DNA of 6,426 bases from Flavobacteriaceae bacterium (GTDB taxonomy: Bacteria; Bacteroidota; Bacteroidia; Flavobacteriales; Flavobacteriaceae): assembly GCA_018662905.1 (NCBI GenBank), contig JABJFE010000160.1:1-6426 (forward strand), given 5' to 3'. Positions within the stretch are counted from its first letter, which is position 1, and each line of letters opens with the position of its first letter. The notes beneath the pieces were generated by a model that saw only the letters and a program-made list of their open reading frames with translations, was not told where the DNA came from and searched no databases. The translations under genes and the position numbers were made by a program. This document shows positions 1 to 6,426 of the stretch, piece by piece.

Positions 1-249
1 ACTTGCTGTAGATTCATCAAAAGCTGTATAAAAAATCAAGAAAATTAATGAGGAATATATTGCAAGGTTTATAAAAAACTTTTTGAAAAAAACTAAATAA
101 TTTTTTAAATCAAAAGCTTCTTTTTCTTTTTTAGACATAGTATTATAACCAGCTAATAACATATCTGCATTATTTTCATTTGTTAGATACGCAACTCCAA
201 TAAAACAAATATTTGTTACAATTATTGCAATAAAAAATTCAGTTTCCAT
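1..249 (-). CDS. DUF3784-type small membrane protein (3' end beyond window)
   Basis: Reading the minus strand from an ATG at 249 gives 83 codons without a stop to the window edge, so the C-terminal end is missing. The translation starts METEFFIAIIVTNICFIGVA, a hydrophobic segment at about residues 5-22, followed by a polar stretch containing ADMLLAGYNTMSKKEKEAFD (residues 28-47), and then a second hydrophobic segment at about residues 58-76 (FINLAIYSSLIFLIFYTAF). The L-[IL]-AGYNTMS-[KE]-x-EK-x-x-[FY]-D stretch is, from memory, the hallmark of DUF3784, a family of small multi-pass inner-membrane proteins of unknown function found in Firmicutes and Bacteroidota. No Shine-Dalgarno sequence precedes the ATG, only an A/T-rich leader, as is normal in Bacteroidota. 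It is divergent from uvrC with 44 bp between start codons. A function cannot be given; the family call is from motif recognition only. Confidence 0.8.
   Translation of the reverse strand, partial: METEFFIAIIVTNICFIGVAYLTNENNADMLLAGYNTMSKKEKEAFDLKNYLVFFKKFFINLAIYSSLIFLIFYTAFDESTAS
204..233. repeat. Twin perfect palindromes near the divergent promoters
   Basis: Positions 204-217 read AACAAATATTTGTT, a perfect 14-bp palindrome, and after only 4 bp positions 222-233 read TTATTGCAATAA, a perfect 12-bp palindrome. Both lie in codons 6-16 of the minus-strand DUF3784-type gene, and the second overlaps the proposed -33 element for uvrC. They could be operator half-sites of a dimeric regulator, or chance in AT-rich coding sequence; neither arm is GC-rich enough to suggest a terminator. 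Confidence 0.35.
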
Positions 250-256
250 AGATTTA
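225..256 (+). promoter_or_regulatory. Candidate uvrC operon promoter
   Basis: On the plus strand a TTG (225-227) is followed after 21 bp by TAGATTTA (249-256), which matches the Bacteroidota -7 consensus TAnnTTTG except for the last base. The predicted transcript would start near 262, about 30 nt before the uvrC GTG. The site overlaps the first codons of the divergent DUF3784-type gene, and its TTG lies inside a perfect palindrome (222-233). One mismatch in an AT-rich region makes this tentative. Confidence 0.3.
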
Positions 257-266
257 TTAAGTGTCA

Positions 267-274
267 CAAAGATA
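267..274 (-). promoter_or_regulatory. Candidate -7 box for the DUF3784-type gene
   Basis: The minus strand reads TATCTTTG here, an exact match to the Bacteroidota -7 element TAnnTTTG. It lies 17 bp upstream of the ATG at 249, which would put transcription start about 10 nt before the start codon. No clear TTG -33 element is found 17-23 bp further upstream, so the call rests on the octamer and its position alone. Confidence 0.4.
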
Positions 275-293
275 AAAGAATTAATTTTAAACC

Positions 294-2090
294 GTGATTA
301 GTACTTCTTTAAAAATTGAGCTTTCTACTATGCCCTCAGAACCTGGGGTATACCAGTTTTTCAATAAAGAAGACAAAATAATTTACATTGGAAAGGCTAA
401 AAATTTAAAAAAAAGAGTTGCCTCATATTTTCAAAAAAACGTTGGTTCTAGGAAGACTAAAAATTTAGTTAAAAACATACATGAAATTAAACATATTGTA
501 GTTTCGACTGAATCAGATGCGTTACTGTTAGAAAATTCTCTAATTAAAAAATATCAACCTAAATACAATATTTTACTGCGTGATGACAAAACTTATCCAT
601 GGATTGTAATAAAAAAAGAAGCTTTTCCAAGGGTTTTAACAACGAGAAGAGTTGAAAAAGACGGTTCTGAGTATTTTGGGCCTTTCACGAATTACAAAAC
701 CGTAAGAACAATTATGGGAGTTTTTTCAACCCTTTATTCCCTTAGAACATGTCATTATGATTTAAAAGAAAAAAACATAGTCGAAAAGAAATATAAAGTT
801 TGTCTAGAATACCATATAGGTAATTGCTTAGGAGGATGTGAAGGACATCAAAAAGAAGAGGATTATGATGTTTATATTTCTAATATTAGAGATTTTTTGA
901 AAGGAAATTTGTCGAGTTCTTTAAACTATTTCAAAAATGAAATGAAAACCGCATCAGACTGTTTACAATTTGAAAAAGCTCAGTCAGCAAAGGAAAAAAT
1001 AGAACTTCTAGAAAATTACCAATCCAAATCAACAGTAGTTAGTTCTAAACTAAATAATATTGATGTGTTCAGTATTATTTCAGATTCTTCTCATGCATAT
1101 GTTAATCATTTACAAGTTGCATTTGGTCGAATTGTTAGATTTCATAATGTAGAAATCAAAAAAAAATTAGAAGAAACAGATAGAAAGCTTTTACTTATGA
1201 CTCTGGTTAATTTAAGAGACAAGTTTAATTCAAAAAACAATACTGTAATTTCTAATATTAAATTTGACAAAATTTTAGATTTAAAATTTATTTTTCCTAA
1301 AGCAGGTGATAATAAAAAACTATTAGATCTTTCTGTTAGAAATGCAACGCAATTTAAAATTGAAAAACTAAAACAGGTTCAAATAGTTGATCCCGAAAGA
1401 CACACAAATAGAATTTTAAATCAAATGAAAACTGATTTAAGATTAAATAAAATGCCTGTTCACATTGAATGTTTTGATAATTCTAATATTCAGGGCTCAA
1501 ACCCTGTAGCGTCGTGTATTGTTTTTAAAAATTCTAAGCCTTCAAAAAAAGATTATAGACATTTTAATATTAAAACTGTTGAAGGACCTGATGACTATGC
1601 CTCTATGGAAGAGGTTGTTTATAGAAGATACAGACGAATGCTAGATGAAAAATTAAGTTTGCCAAGCTTAATAATTATTGATGGCGGAAAAGGTCAATTA
1701 AGCTCTTCAATAAAAGCTTTAAAAAAGCTAAACTTAGAAAATACTATCGCAATTTTAGGTATTGCTAAAAGGTTAGAAGAAATTTTTTATCCTAATGATC
1801 CTATCCCTTTGTATTTGAATAAAAAATCAGAAACTTTAAAAGTAATTCAACAAATGAGAAATGAAGCTCACCGTTTTGCAATTAATTTTCACAGAAATAA
1901 AAGAAGTAAACAAGCCTTAACTTCATCCTTTGACGGAATTCCAGGAATTGGAGAAAAAACAAAAACTGCATTATTGAAAAGATTCAAATCTTTAAAAAAT
2001 ATAAAAGAAACTTCTTTAGAGCTTCTGATTAGTGAAGTTGGAGAGAGTAAAGCAAAAAAATTAAAAGATTTTTTAAATTCAATGAGTTAG
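294..2090 (+). CDS. uvrC: UvrABC system protein C (excinuclease nuclease subunit)
   Basis: UvrC is recruited by UvrB bound at damaged DNA and cuts the damaged strand on both sides of the lesion in cytoplasmic nucleotide excision repair. The 598 residues match the usual length of about 600. Domains in order: GIY-YIG nuclease at about 15-95 (GVY 18-20, YIG 31-33, Arg41, Glu80) for the 3' incision; four cysteines 153, 170, 178 and 182, the expected [4Fe-4S] ligands; the UVR UvrB-binding helix pair at about 207-243; the RNase H-like nuclease at about 388-545 for the 5' incision, with Asp395 (ECFDNSN), Asp463 (IIDGGKGQL) and His527 (NEAHRFA); and a helix-hairpin-helix pair at about 546-595 (GIPGIGEKT). 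The GTG start is chosen because a TAA lies in frame two codons upstream (288-290) and the next start, ATG at 330, would remove the N-terminal residues normally preceding PGVY. First gene of a probable four-gene operon; DUF3108 follows after 22 bp. Confidence 0.97.
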   Translation: MISTSLKIELSTMPSEPGVYQFFNKEDKIIYIGKAKNLKKRVASYFQKNVGSRKTKNLVKNIHEIKHIVVSTESDALLLENSLIKKYQPKYNILLRDDKTYPWIVIKKEAFPRVLTTRRVEKDGSEYFGPFTNYKTVRTIMGVFSTLYSLRTCHYDLKEKNIVEKKYKVCLEYHIGNCLGGCEGHQKEEDYDVYISNIRDFLKGNLSSSLNYFKNEMKTASDCLQFEKAQSAKEKIELLENYQSKSTVVSSKLNNIDVFSIISDSSHAYVNHLQVAFGRIVRFHNVEIKKKLEETDRKLLLMTLVNLRDKFNSKNNTVISNIKFDKILDLKFIFPKAGDNKKLLDLSVRNATQFKIEKLKQVQIVDPERHTNRILNQMKTDLRLNKMPVHIECFDNSNIQGSNPVASCIVFKNSKPSKKDYRHFNIKTVEGPDDYASMEEVVYRRYRRMLDEKLSLPSLIIIDGGKGQLSSSIKALKKLNLENTIAILGIAKRLEEIFYPNDPIPLYLNKKSETLKVIQQMRNEAHRFAINFHRNKRSKQALTSSFDGIPGIGEKTKTALLKRFKSLKNIKETSLELLISEVGESKAKKLKDFLNSMS

Positions 2091-2112
2091 TATTTATTAT
2101 TTTTGTCAAACT

Positions 2113-2931
2113 ATGCGCTTGAAAATTTTTTGGAGTTTAACTGTTTTTTTTATTGGTTTTCAAATTAATGCTCAGAGTTATTCTGGAGTAAAAGCGCCAT
2201 TCATTAATAAATCATTTGATGCATTTAAAACAGGAGAATCCCTAAAGTTCAGGATTCATTATGGACTGTTTAACGCTAGTTACGCCACATTAAATCTTGA
2301 AGAGGATGTTGTTAATGGTAAAAACGTATTTAAAGCTACTGCAATAGGCAGAACAACTGGTATCGCAAGGTGGTTTTTTAAAGTTGATGATATTTACAAA
2401 ACGTTTTTTGATAAAGATTTAGTTCAGCCTATTAAATCCACTCGAAATATTTATGAAGGAGGCTATACAAAAAATGTAGAAATTAATTACGACTATTCAA
2501 GCAACTTAGCCAATATTAATGATATTAAAAACTCTAAATTGAGTTCTGTAAAAATTGAACAAAATGTTCAAGATTTAATCTCTACATTTTATTTTCTTAG
2601 AAACCATTTTGATGTTAATAAGCTTAAAAAAAACGATTTTATTCGAATTAACATTTTTTTTGATGCTGAAAATTATCCTTTTAGAATGAAGTTTTTAGGT
2701 TATGAAGATGTTTACACAAAGTTTGGTATAATAAATTGTTTGAAATTTAGACCCTATATAGAATCTGGAAGAGTTTTTAGAGATAGTGAAAGCTTAACTT
2801 TGTGGGTTAGTAACGACAAGAATAAGCTTCCTGTGAAAATTGAAGCAGGACTTAGAATTGGGTCTATTGAAGCTGATTTGGAAGAATTTCGTGGATTAAA
2901 ACATCCTTTTAAAATAAAATTAAATGAATAA
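2113..2931 (+). CDS. Exported DUF3108 domain protein
   Basis: A 272-residue protein with a clear Sec signal peptide (MRLKIFWSLTVFFIGFQINA, cleavage expected near residues 20-22 at NAQ-S), so it should act in the periplasm or at the outer membrane. The mature part resembles DUF3108: an N-terminal strand-rich region GESLKFRIHYGLFNASYATL (41-60), then DDIYKTFFD (92-100), a central helix VQDLISTFYFLRN (152-164) and a C-terminal half including YPFRMKFLGYEDV (188-200) and LTLWVSNDKNKLPVKIEA (228-245). The family is thought to be a beta-rich envelope protein with no established biochemical role; I see no catalytic motif or further membrane segment. The gene follows uvrC by 22 bp and its last codons overlap the next start in ATGAATAA (2924-2931), implying coupled translation with the M23 peptidase. 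A shared envelope role with that peptidase is inference from this linkage. Confidence 0.88.
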   Translation: MRLKIFWSLTVFFIGFQINAQSYSGVKAPFINKSFDAFKTGESLKFRIHYGLFNASYATLNLEEDVVNGKNVFKATAIGRTTGIARWFFKVDDIYKTFFDKDLVQPIKSTRNIYEGGYTKNVEINYDYSSNLANINDIKNSKLSSVKIEQNVQDLISTFYFLRNHFDVNKLKKNDFIRINIFFDAENYPFRMKFLGYEDVYTKFGIINCLKFRPYIESGRVFRDSESLTLWVSNDKNKLPVKIEAGLRIGSIEADLEEFRGLKHPFKIKLNE

Positions 2932-4165
2932 AATATTTGTTGCTCTTCTAATATGTATTCTTTTAATATCCTGTGGTCAGGAAAAGCCTGAAACTAACAA
3001 GCCTAAAATAGTAAAAGAAAAAATTGTAAAACAATTTGGATACACTTTAAATGATTATACCGTTAAAAGAGATACGGTTAAAAAAGGAGATTCATTTGGA
3101 TCAATTTTAGAAAACAACAACCTTTTTTATCCTCAGATTTACAACATTGTTCAAAAAGCAAAAAAAGTATTTGATGTAAGAAGAATTAATTTAGGAAAAC
3201 CATACACTATACTTTTCTCAAAAGATTCTGTTAAGACCCCTAAAGTTCTTATATACCAGCCTAATTTAATAGATTACGTTGTTGTATCTCTAACTGATTC
3301 TCTTTTTGCTGAAAAAAAATCTAAAGCAGTTAAATTAAAAGAGTTTGAGGCGGAAGGGGTTATAACTAGCTCTTTGTCCGAAACTATGGAAGAAAAAAAA
3401 CTTTCTCCATTATTGTCTAATGAACTTTCTGAAATTTATGCTTGGACAATCGATTTTTTCAGGCTTGAAAAGGGAGATAATTTTAAAATTATTTATTCTG
3501 CAAAGTTTGTTGATGATTCAATTGCCGTTGGTTTAAATAGAATTCATTCGGCCTATTTTGAACACAGAGGAAAACCTTTTTATGCAATTGAATTTGAAAC
3601 TGATCCAAAAAGAGGTCTTTTTGAATATTTCGATGAAAATGGTAAAAATTTAAGAAGAGCGTTTTTAAGGGCGCCGGTTCAATTTAGCAGAATTTCATCA
3701 AGATACAATTTAAAAAGAAAAATTGCTTATTACGGAAGAATAAGACCTCATTTAGGAACTGATTTTGCTGCTCCTAGGGGAACTCCTATACGAGCTACTG
3801 CTAGTGGGACAGTAACAAAAGCTAGCTATACACGTTCTAATGGAAACTATATTAAAATCAAACACAACGGCACTTATTCAACTCAATACCTGCATATGGA
3901 TAAAAGAGGAGTTAAGGTTGGTCAGTTCGTAAAACAAGGCGATTATATTGGAACAGTCGGAATGACAGGAAATACTAGTGGGCCCCACGTATGTTACAGG
4001 TTCTGGAAAAACGGAAAACAAGTTGATCCTTTAAAACAAAAGCTTCCTGAAGCCAAGCCTATTTCTAAAGAACTAAAGAAAAGGTATTTAAAATATATGA
4101 TGCCAGTAAAAAATCAGCTTGATTCTATTGAATCCATTACCTTTGAAAAAAAATCAATTAGATGA
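2924..4165 (+). CDS. M23 family metallopeptidase, lipoprotein (MepM/Csd3-like)
   Basis: A 413-residue predicted peptidoglycan endopeptidase. The N-terminus MNKIFVALLICILLISCGQE ends in a lipobox (LISC, lipidated Cys17), so the protein is anchored to a membrane in the envelope. Residues of about 43-100 (DYTVKRDTVKKGDSFGSILE onward) look like the LysM/OapA-like domain, about 165-245 like the second accessory domain of MepM/Csd3-type enzymes, and about 268-372 form the M23 (LytM) domain. Metal and catalytic residues visible are His276 and Asp280 (HLGTD), His324 (YLHM) and His355 (SGPHVCYRFW). The canonical second histidine of the final H-x-H is Cys357 here. Family members cut peptide cross-links in murein for growth or shape; the N-terminal domains usually hold the active site in check. 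The start overlaps the end of the DUF3108 gene by 8 bp and the stop overlaps pgi by 4 bp. Family call is firm; activity is less certain because of Cys357. Confidence 0.93.
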   Translation: MNKIFVALLICILLISCGQEKPETNKPKIVKEKIVKQFGYTLNDYTVKRDTVKKGDSFGSILENNNLFYPQIYNIVQKAKKVFDVRRINLGKPYTILFSKDSVKTPKVLIYQPNLIDYVVVSLTDSLFAEKKSKAVKLKEFEAEGVITSSLSETMEEKKLSPLLSNELSEIYAWTIDFFRLEKGDNFKIIYSAKFVDDSIAVGLNRIHSAYFEHRGKPFYAIEFETDPKRGLFEYFDENGKNLRRAFLRAPVQFSRISSRYNLKRKIAYYGRIRPHLGTDFAAPRGTPIRATASGTVTKASYTRSNGNYIKIKHNGTYSTQYLHMDKRGVKVGQFVKQGDYIGTVGMTGNTSGPHVCYRFWKNGKQVDPLKQKLPEAKPISKELKKRYLKYMMPVKNQLDSIESITFEKKSIR

Positions 4166-5799
4166 CTTTAAAAAAGATAAATCCAACCAAAACTAAATCT
4201 TGGAGTAAGTTAACTGCTCATTTTAAAGAAATCGAAAATAAGGAAATTAAAAACTTACTTTCATCCAGACCTAATCCATCTGATTTTAATTTGAGTTGGA
4301 ATGATTTTAATATCGATATTTCAAAAAATAGGATTGACAATGAAACTCTTAATCTACTTATAGATTTATCGAAAGAATGTGATTTAGAAGACGCTATCTC
4401 AAAGCAGTTCAGTGGGGATGTAATCAATGAAACCGAAAAAAGAGCTGTTTTACATACAGCTATTCGAACAGATGGAAATAAAAAAATTAATGTAAATGGC
4501 TTAGATGTCGTGCCTTCAATTTTAGAAACTAGAAATCAAATAAAAAAATTTACCAACGATGTTATTTCGGGAAATCTTAAAGGGCATACAGGAAAATTAT
4601 TTACCGATGTTGTTAATATTGGGATTGGAGGTTCAGACCTTGGCCCCGTTATGGTTGTTGAAGCGTTAAAGCATTACTCGTCTAGACTAAAACCTCATTT
4701 TGTTTCTAATGTTGACGGAGATCATGTTTTAGAAATAATTAAGGATTTAAATCCTGAAACTACTCTATTTGTTATAGTTTCTAAAACCTTTACAACTCAA
4801 GAAACTATTTCTAACGCTAATACTATAAAAAACTGGCTTATTTCAAAACTAGACAAAAACGCAATCTCAAAACATTTTGCTGCTGTTTCAACAAATCTAA
4901 TTGAAATCGAAAATTTCGGAATTAACTCAAAAATGGTTTTTTCAATGAACGACTGGGTTGGAGGAAGGTTTTCTCTTTGGAGCTCAGTGGGGCTTTCTAT
5001 AAGTTTGGCTGTTGGGTATGAAAACTTTAACAAACTCCTCTCTGGTGCTAATAAAATGGACAATCATTTTCAAAATACTAAACTAGAAAACAATATCCCT
5101 GTTGTTTTAGCACTTTTAAGTATCTGGTACAACAACTTTTTTGAATGCGAAACAGAAGCGGTAATTCCTTATACACAATACTTAAGCAGATTACCAGCTT
5201 ATCTTCAGCAGGCCATTATGGAGAGTAACGGAAAAAGTGTTGATAGAGGTGGAAATCCTGTAAAATACCAAACCGGAAATATAATTTGGGGCGATACTGG
5301 AACAAATTCTCAACATGCCTTTTTTCAATTAATTCATCAAGGAACAAAGTTAATTCCGTGTGATTTTATTGGTTTTAAAAAACCTCTTTTTAAAGAGAAT
5401 ACTCAACACGACAAATTAATGTCTAATTTTTTTGCTCAAACCGAAGCTTTAATGATGGGTAAATCCGAAAAAACTGTTGTTAATGAATTAAAAAATGCTG
5501 GTCTAAGTGAGCATGAAATCAATTCATTAAAAACTTTTAAAATATTTGAAGGTAATAGGCCTACAAATACTTTTGTAATAGATCAATTAACACCTGAAAG
5601 CCTAGGGTCTTTAATAGCTATGTATGAACATAAAATCTTTGTGCAAGGTATTATATGGAATATTTACAGTTATGACCAGTGGGGGGTGGAACTTGGAAAA
5701 CAATTAGCCTCAAAAGTCTTAAAAGAAATAGAAAATAAAAAAATTTCCAACCACGACAGCTCAACTAATTCATTATTAAAAAGCTATTTATCTAATTAA
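4162..5799 (+). CDS. pgi: Glucose-6-phosphate isomerase
   Basis: Cytoplasmic enzyme interconverting glucose-6-phosphate and fructose-6-phosphate in glycolysis and gluconeogenesis, and so also feeding amino-sugar synthesis for the cell wall. The 545 residues match the roughly 550-residue bacterial enzymes of the E. coli type. Visible motifs: the phosphate-binding NIGIGGSDLGP (152-162) and SKTFTTQET (207-215); the first family signature DWVGGRFSLWSSVG (264-277) with Arg269; the catalytic base Glu354 in AIMESNGK; His385 in TNSQHAFFQ; and the second signature ending YDQWGVELGK (504-513) with catalytic Lys513. All expected active-site residues are present. Its ATG overlaps the M23 stop as ATGA, a common translational-coupling arrangement, and there is no room for a separate leader. 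It is the last gene of the run; the following 149 bp separate it from the TonB receptor. Confidence 0.98.
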   Translation: MTLKKINPTKTKSWSKLTAHFKEIENKEIKNLLSSRPNPSDFNLSWNDFNIDISKNRIDNETLNLLIDLSKECDLEDAISKQFSGDVINETEKRAVLHTAIRTDGNKKINVNGLDVVPSILETRNQIKKFTNDVISGNLKGHTGKLFTDVVNIGIGGSDLGPVMVVEALKHYSSRLKPHFVSNVDGDHVLEIIKDLNPETTLFVIVSKTFTTQETISNANTIKNWLISKLDKNAISKHFAAVSTNLIEIENFGINSKMVFSMNDWVGGRFSLWSSVGLSISLAVGYENFNKLLSGANKMDNHFQNTKLENNIPVVLALLSIWYNNFFECETEAVIPYTQYLSRLPAYLQQAIMESNGKSVDRGGNPVKYQTGNIIWGDTGTNSQHAFFQLIHQGTKLIPCDFIGFKKPLFKENTQHDKLMSNFFAQTEALMMGKSEKTVVNELKNAGLSEHEINSLKTFKIFEGNRPTNTFVIDQLTPESLGSLIAMYEHKIFVQGIIWNIYSYDQWGVELGKQLASKVLKEIENKKISNHDSSTNSLLKSYLSN

Positions 5800-5820
5800 C
5801 AGTTATTTCCATTTTAATTA

Positions 5821-5840
5821 AGGATTATTCAACAAATCCT
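5821..5840 (+). terminator. Weak hairpin downstream of pgi
   Basis: AGGATT (5821-5826) and AATCCT (5835-5840) are perfect complements around an 8-nt loop, 22 bp after the pgi stop. The stem is only 6 bp and no T-run follows, so it is not a convincing intrinsic terminator; it may mark the operon end or a transcript-stabilising hairpin. The rest of 5800-5948 shows no open reading frame of note. Confidence 0.25.
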
Positions 5841-5889
5841 GAATACACTGAGTTATACACAAAATTTGTTAAAAAAAAGTCCTTCCCTC

Positions 5890-5923
5890 TTAACACTTAT
5901 TTAACAAAATTTGAGCACATTTG
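5890..5923 (+). promoter_or_regulatory. Candidate promoter of the TonB-dependent receptor gene
   Basis: TTAACA (5890-5895) is followed after 20 bp by CACATTTG (5916-5923), which differs from the Bacteroidota -7 consensus TAnnTTTG only in its first base. Transcription would begin near 5930, leaving a leader of about 20 nt that is A/T-rich and lacks a Shine-Dalgarno sequence. Position and spacing fit, but both boxes are imperfect. Confidence 0.4.
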
Positions 5924-5948
5924 TAGAATATTAACTACAATAAAATTT

Positions 5949-6426
5949 ATGAAAAAAATAACCTTACTTTTTACAGCAATTCTGATTTCAGGATTCTGTT
6001 ACGCTCAAAACGTTATAACAGGTACAGTTGTTGACGCTGAACTAGGCTCTGGCCTTCCAGGCGCTACAGTGCTTGTTAAAGGAACTTCAAATGGAGTTTC
6101 TACTGATTTTGATGGTGCATTTACAATTAATGCAGCTGGATCAGGAATATTAGTTGTTTCTTACGTTGGATACGATTCTAAAGAAATAGCTTTTAACGCA
6201 GGAATAAGTTTAGGCAATATTGCTCTTTCGGCAAGTGCTAATGAACTTGACGGAATTACTGTTTTTGGAACTGTTGATTTTGCTATTGATAGAAAAACTC
6301 CAGTTGCAGTATCTACTTTAACAGCTTCTGATATTCAAGAAAGAATTGGAAACTTAGAGCTTCCTGAAATGCTTAACTCAACACCTGGTGTGTATGCAAC
6401 TAGAGCCGGTGGTGCTTTTGGAGACT
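5949..6426 (+). CDS. TonB-dependent outer-membrane receptor, N-terminal part
   Basis: The first 159 codons of a larger gene cut by the window edge. Residues 1-20 (MKKITLLFTAILISGFCYAQ) form a Sec signal peptide with cleavage expected around YAQ-N. Residues of about 22-95 are a carboxypeptidase-like regulatory (beta-sandwich) domain: ITGTVVD, GLPGATVLVKGTSNGVSTDF (36-55), DGAFTI and SYVGYDSKEI. A TonB-box-like ELDGITVFG (99-107) leads into the plug domain: TPVAVSTLTASDIQERIG (117-134), ELPEMLNSTPGVYATRAGG (137-155) and FGD. This order is typical of Bacteroidota receptors that import bulky nutrients such as glycans, siderophores or vitamins using TonB energy. The beta-barrel, which would hint at the substrate, lies outside the window. 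It seems to be transcribed separately from pgi. No SusD partner can be seen because the downstream region is missing. Confidence 0.93.
   Translation, partial: MKKITLLFTAILISGFCYAQNVITGTVVDAELGSGLPGATVLVKGTSNGVSTDFDGAFTINAAGSGILVVSYVGYDSKEIAFNAGISLGNIALSASANELDGITVFGTVDFAIDRKTPVAVSTLTASDIQERIGNLELPEMLNSTPGVYATRAGGAFGD

Noticed and set aside
2098..2105. TATTTTTG, an exact TAnnTTTG -7 octamer just before the DUF3108 gene
   Set aside because: It ends 7 bp before the ATG, which would leave almost no leader, and no TTG lies at the right distance upstream; T-rich sequence gives such matches easily.
4218..4427. Minus-strand open frame of 69 codons inside pgi
   Set aside because: It lies fully antisense to an intact, well-conserved pgi, has a composition explained by the complementary codons, and resembles no family I know.
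4797..5063. Minus-strand open frame of 88 codons inside pgi
   Set aside because: Also antisense to conserved active-site-bearing pgi sequence, with no recognisable motif or own promoter.
5853..5861. TTATACACA, an exact match to the DnaA-box consensus TTATnCACA, in the pgi-receptor intergenic region
   Set aside because: A single 9-mer in an AT-rich spacer, with no second box or AT-rich unwinding array nearby and no dnaA/dnaN neighbours; chance is the simplest explanation.
5871..5878. Run of eight A as part of a minus-strand terminator with the ACAAAATTTGT inverted repeat (5859-5869)
   Set aside because: Read on the minus strand the T-run comes before the hairpin, the wrong order for an intrinsic terminator, and no minus-strand gene ends here.
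5859..5913. ACAAAATTTG occurring twice (5859-5868 and 5904-5913) as a possible operator pair
   Set aside because: Low-complexity AT sequence; two 10-bp copies 45 bp apart are weak evidence, and no third copy is seen in the intergenic region.

Overview
The window is AT-rich and reads as chromosomal DNA of a member of the Bacteroidota, most likely a marine-type Flavobacteriaceae. The evidence is an outer-membrane receptor with an N-terminal carboxypeptidase-like domain fused ahead of the TonB plug, DUF3108 and M23 proteins of Bacteroidota type, A-rich leaders without Shine-Dalgarno sequences, and promoter-like sites resembling the Bacteroidota form (TTG, a spacer of about 19, TAnnTTTG). The taxon is inferred from protein style only.

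Layout: positions 1-249 (minus strand) hold the first 83 codons of a small membrane protein of the DUF3784 type, running off the left edge. A 44-bp divergent spacer separates it from uvrC (294-2090, GTG start), the nuclease subunit of nucleotide excision repair. Then follow, all on the plus strand and tightly packed, an exported DUF3108 protein (2113-2931), a lipoprotein M23 peptidase (2924-4165) and glucose-6-phosphate isomerase, pgi (4162-5799). The gaps are 22 bp, then an 8-bp overlap, then a 4-bp ATGA overlap, so the last three genes look translationally coupled and the four probably form one operon. A 149-bp intergenic region with a weak hairpin and a plausible promoter leads to the start of a TonB-dependent receptor (from 5949), cut by the right edge.

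Functionally the operon mixes DNA repair (uvrC), envelope maintenance (DUF3108, M23) and central sugar metabolism (pgi, which supplies fructose-6-phosphate for glycolysis and for amino-sugar/cell-wall precursors). No mobile element, CRISPR array, tRNA/rRNA or defence system is visible. The points most worth a second look are an H-x-C in place of the usual H-x-H at the metal site of the M23 enzyme, the coupled DUF3108-M23-pgi cluster, a twin perfect palindrome beside the divergent uvrC promoter region, and a probable iron-sulfur cysteine cluster in UvrC. I see no convincing undescribed system here.
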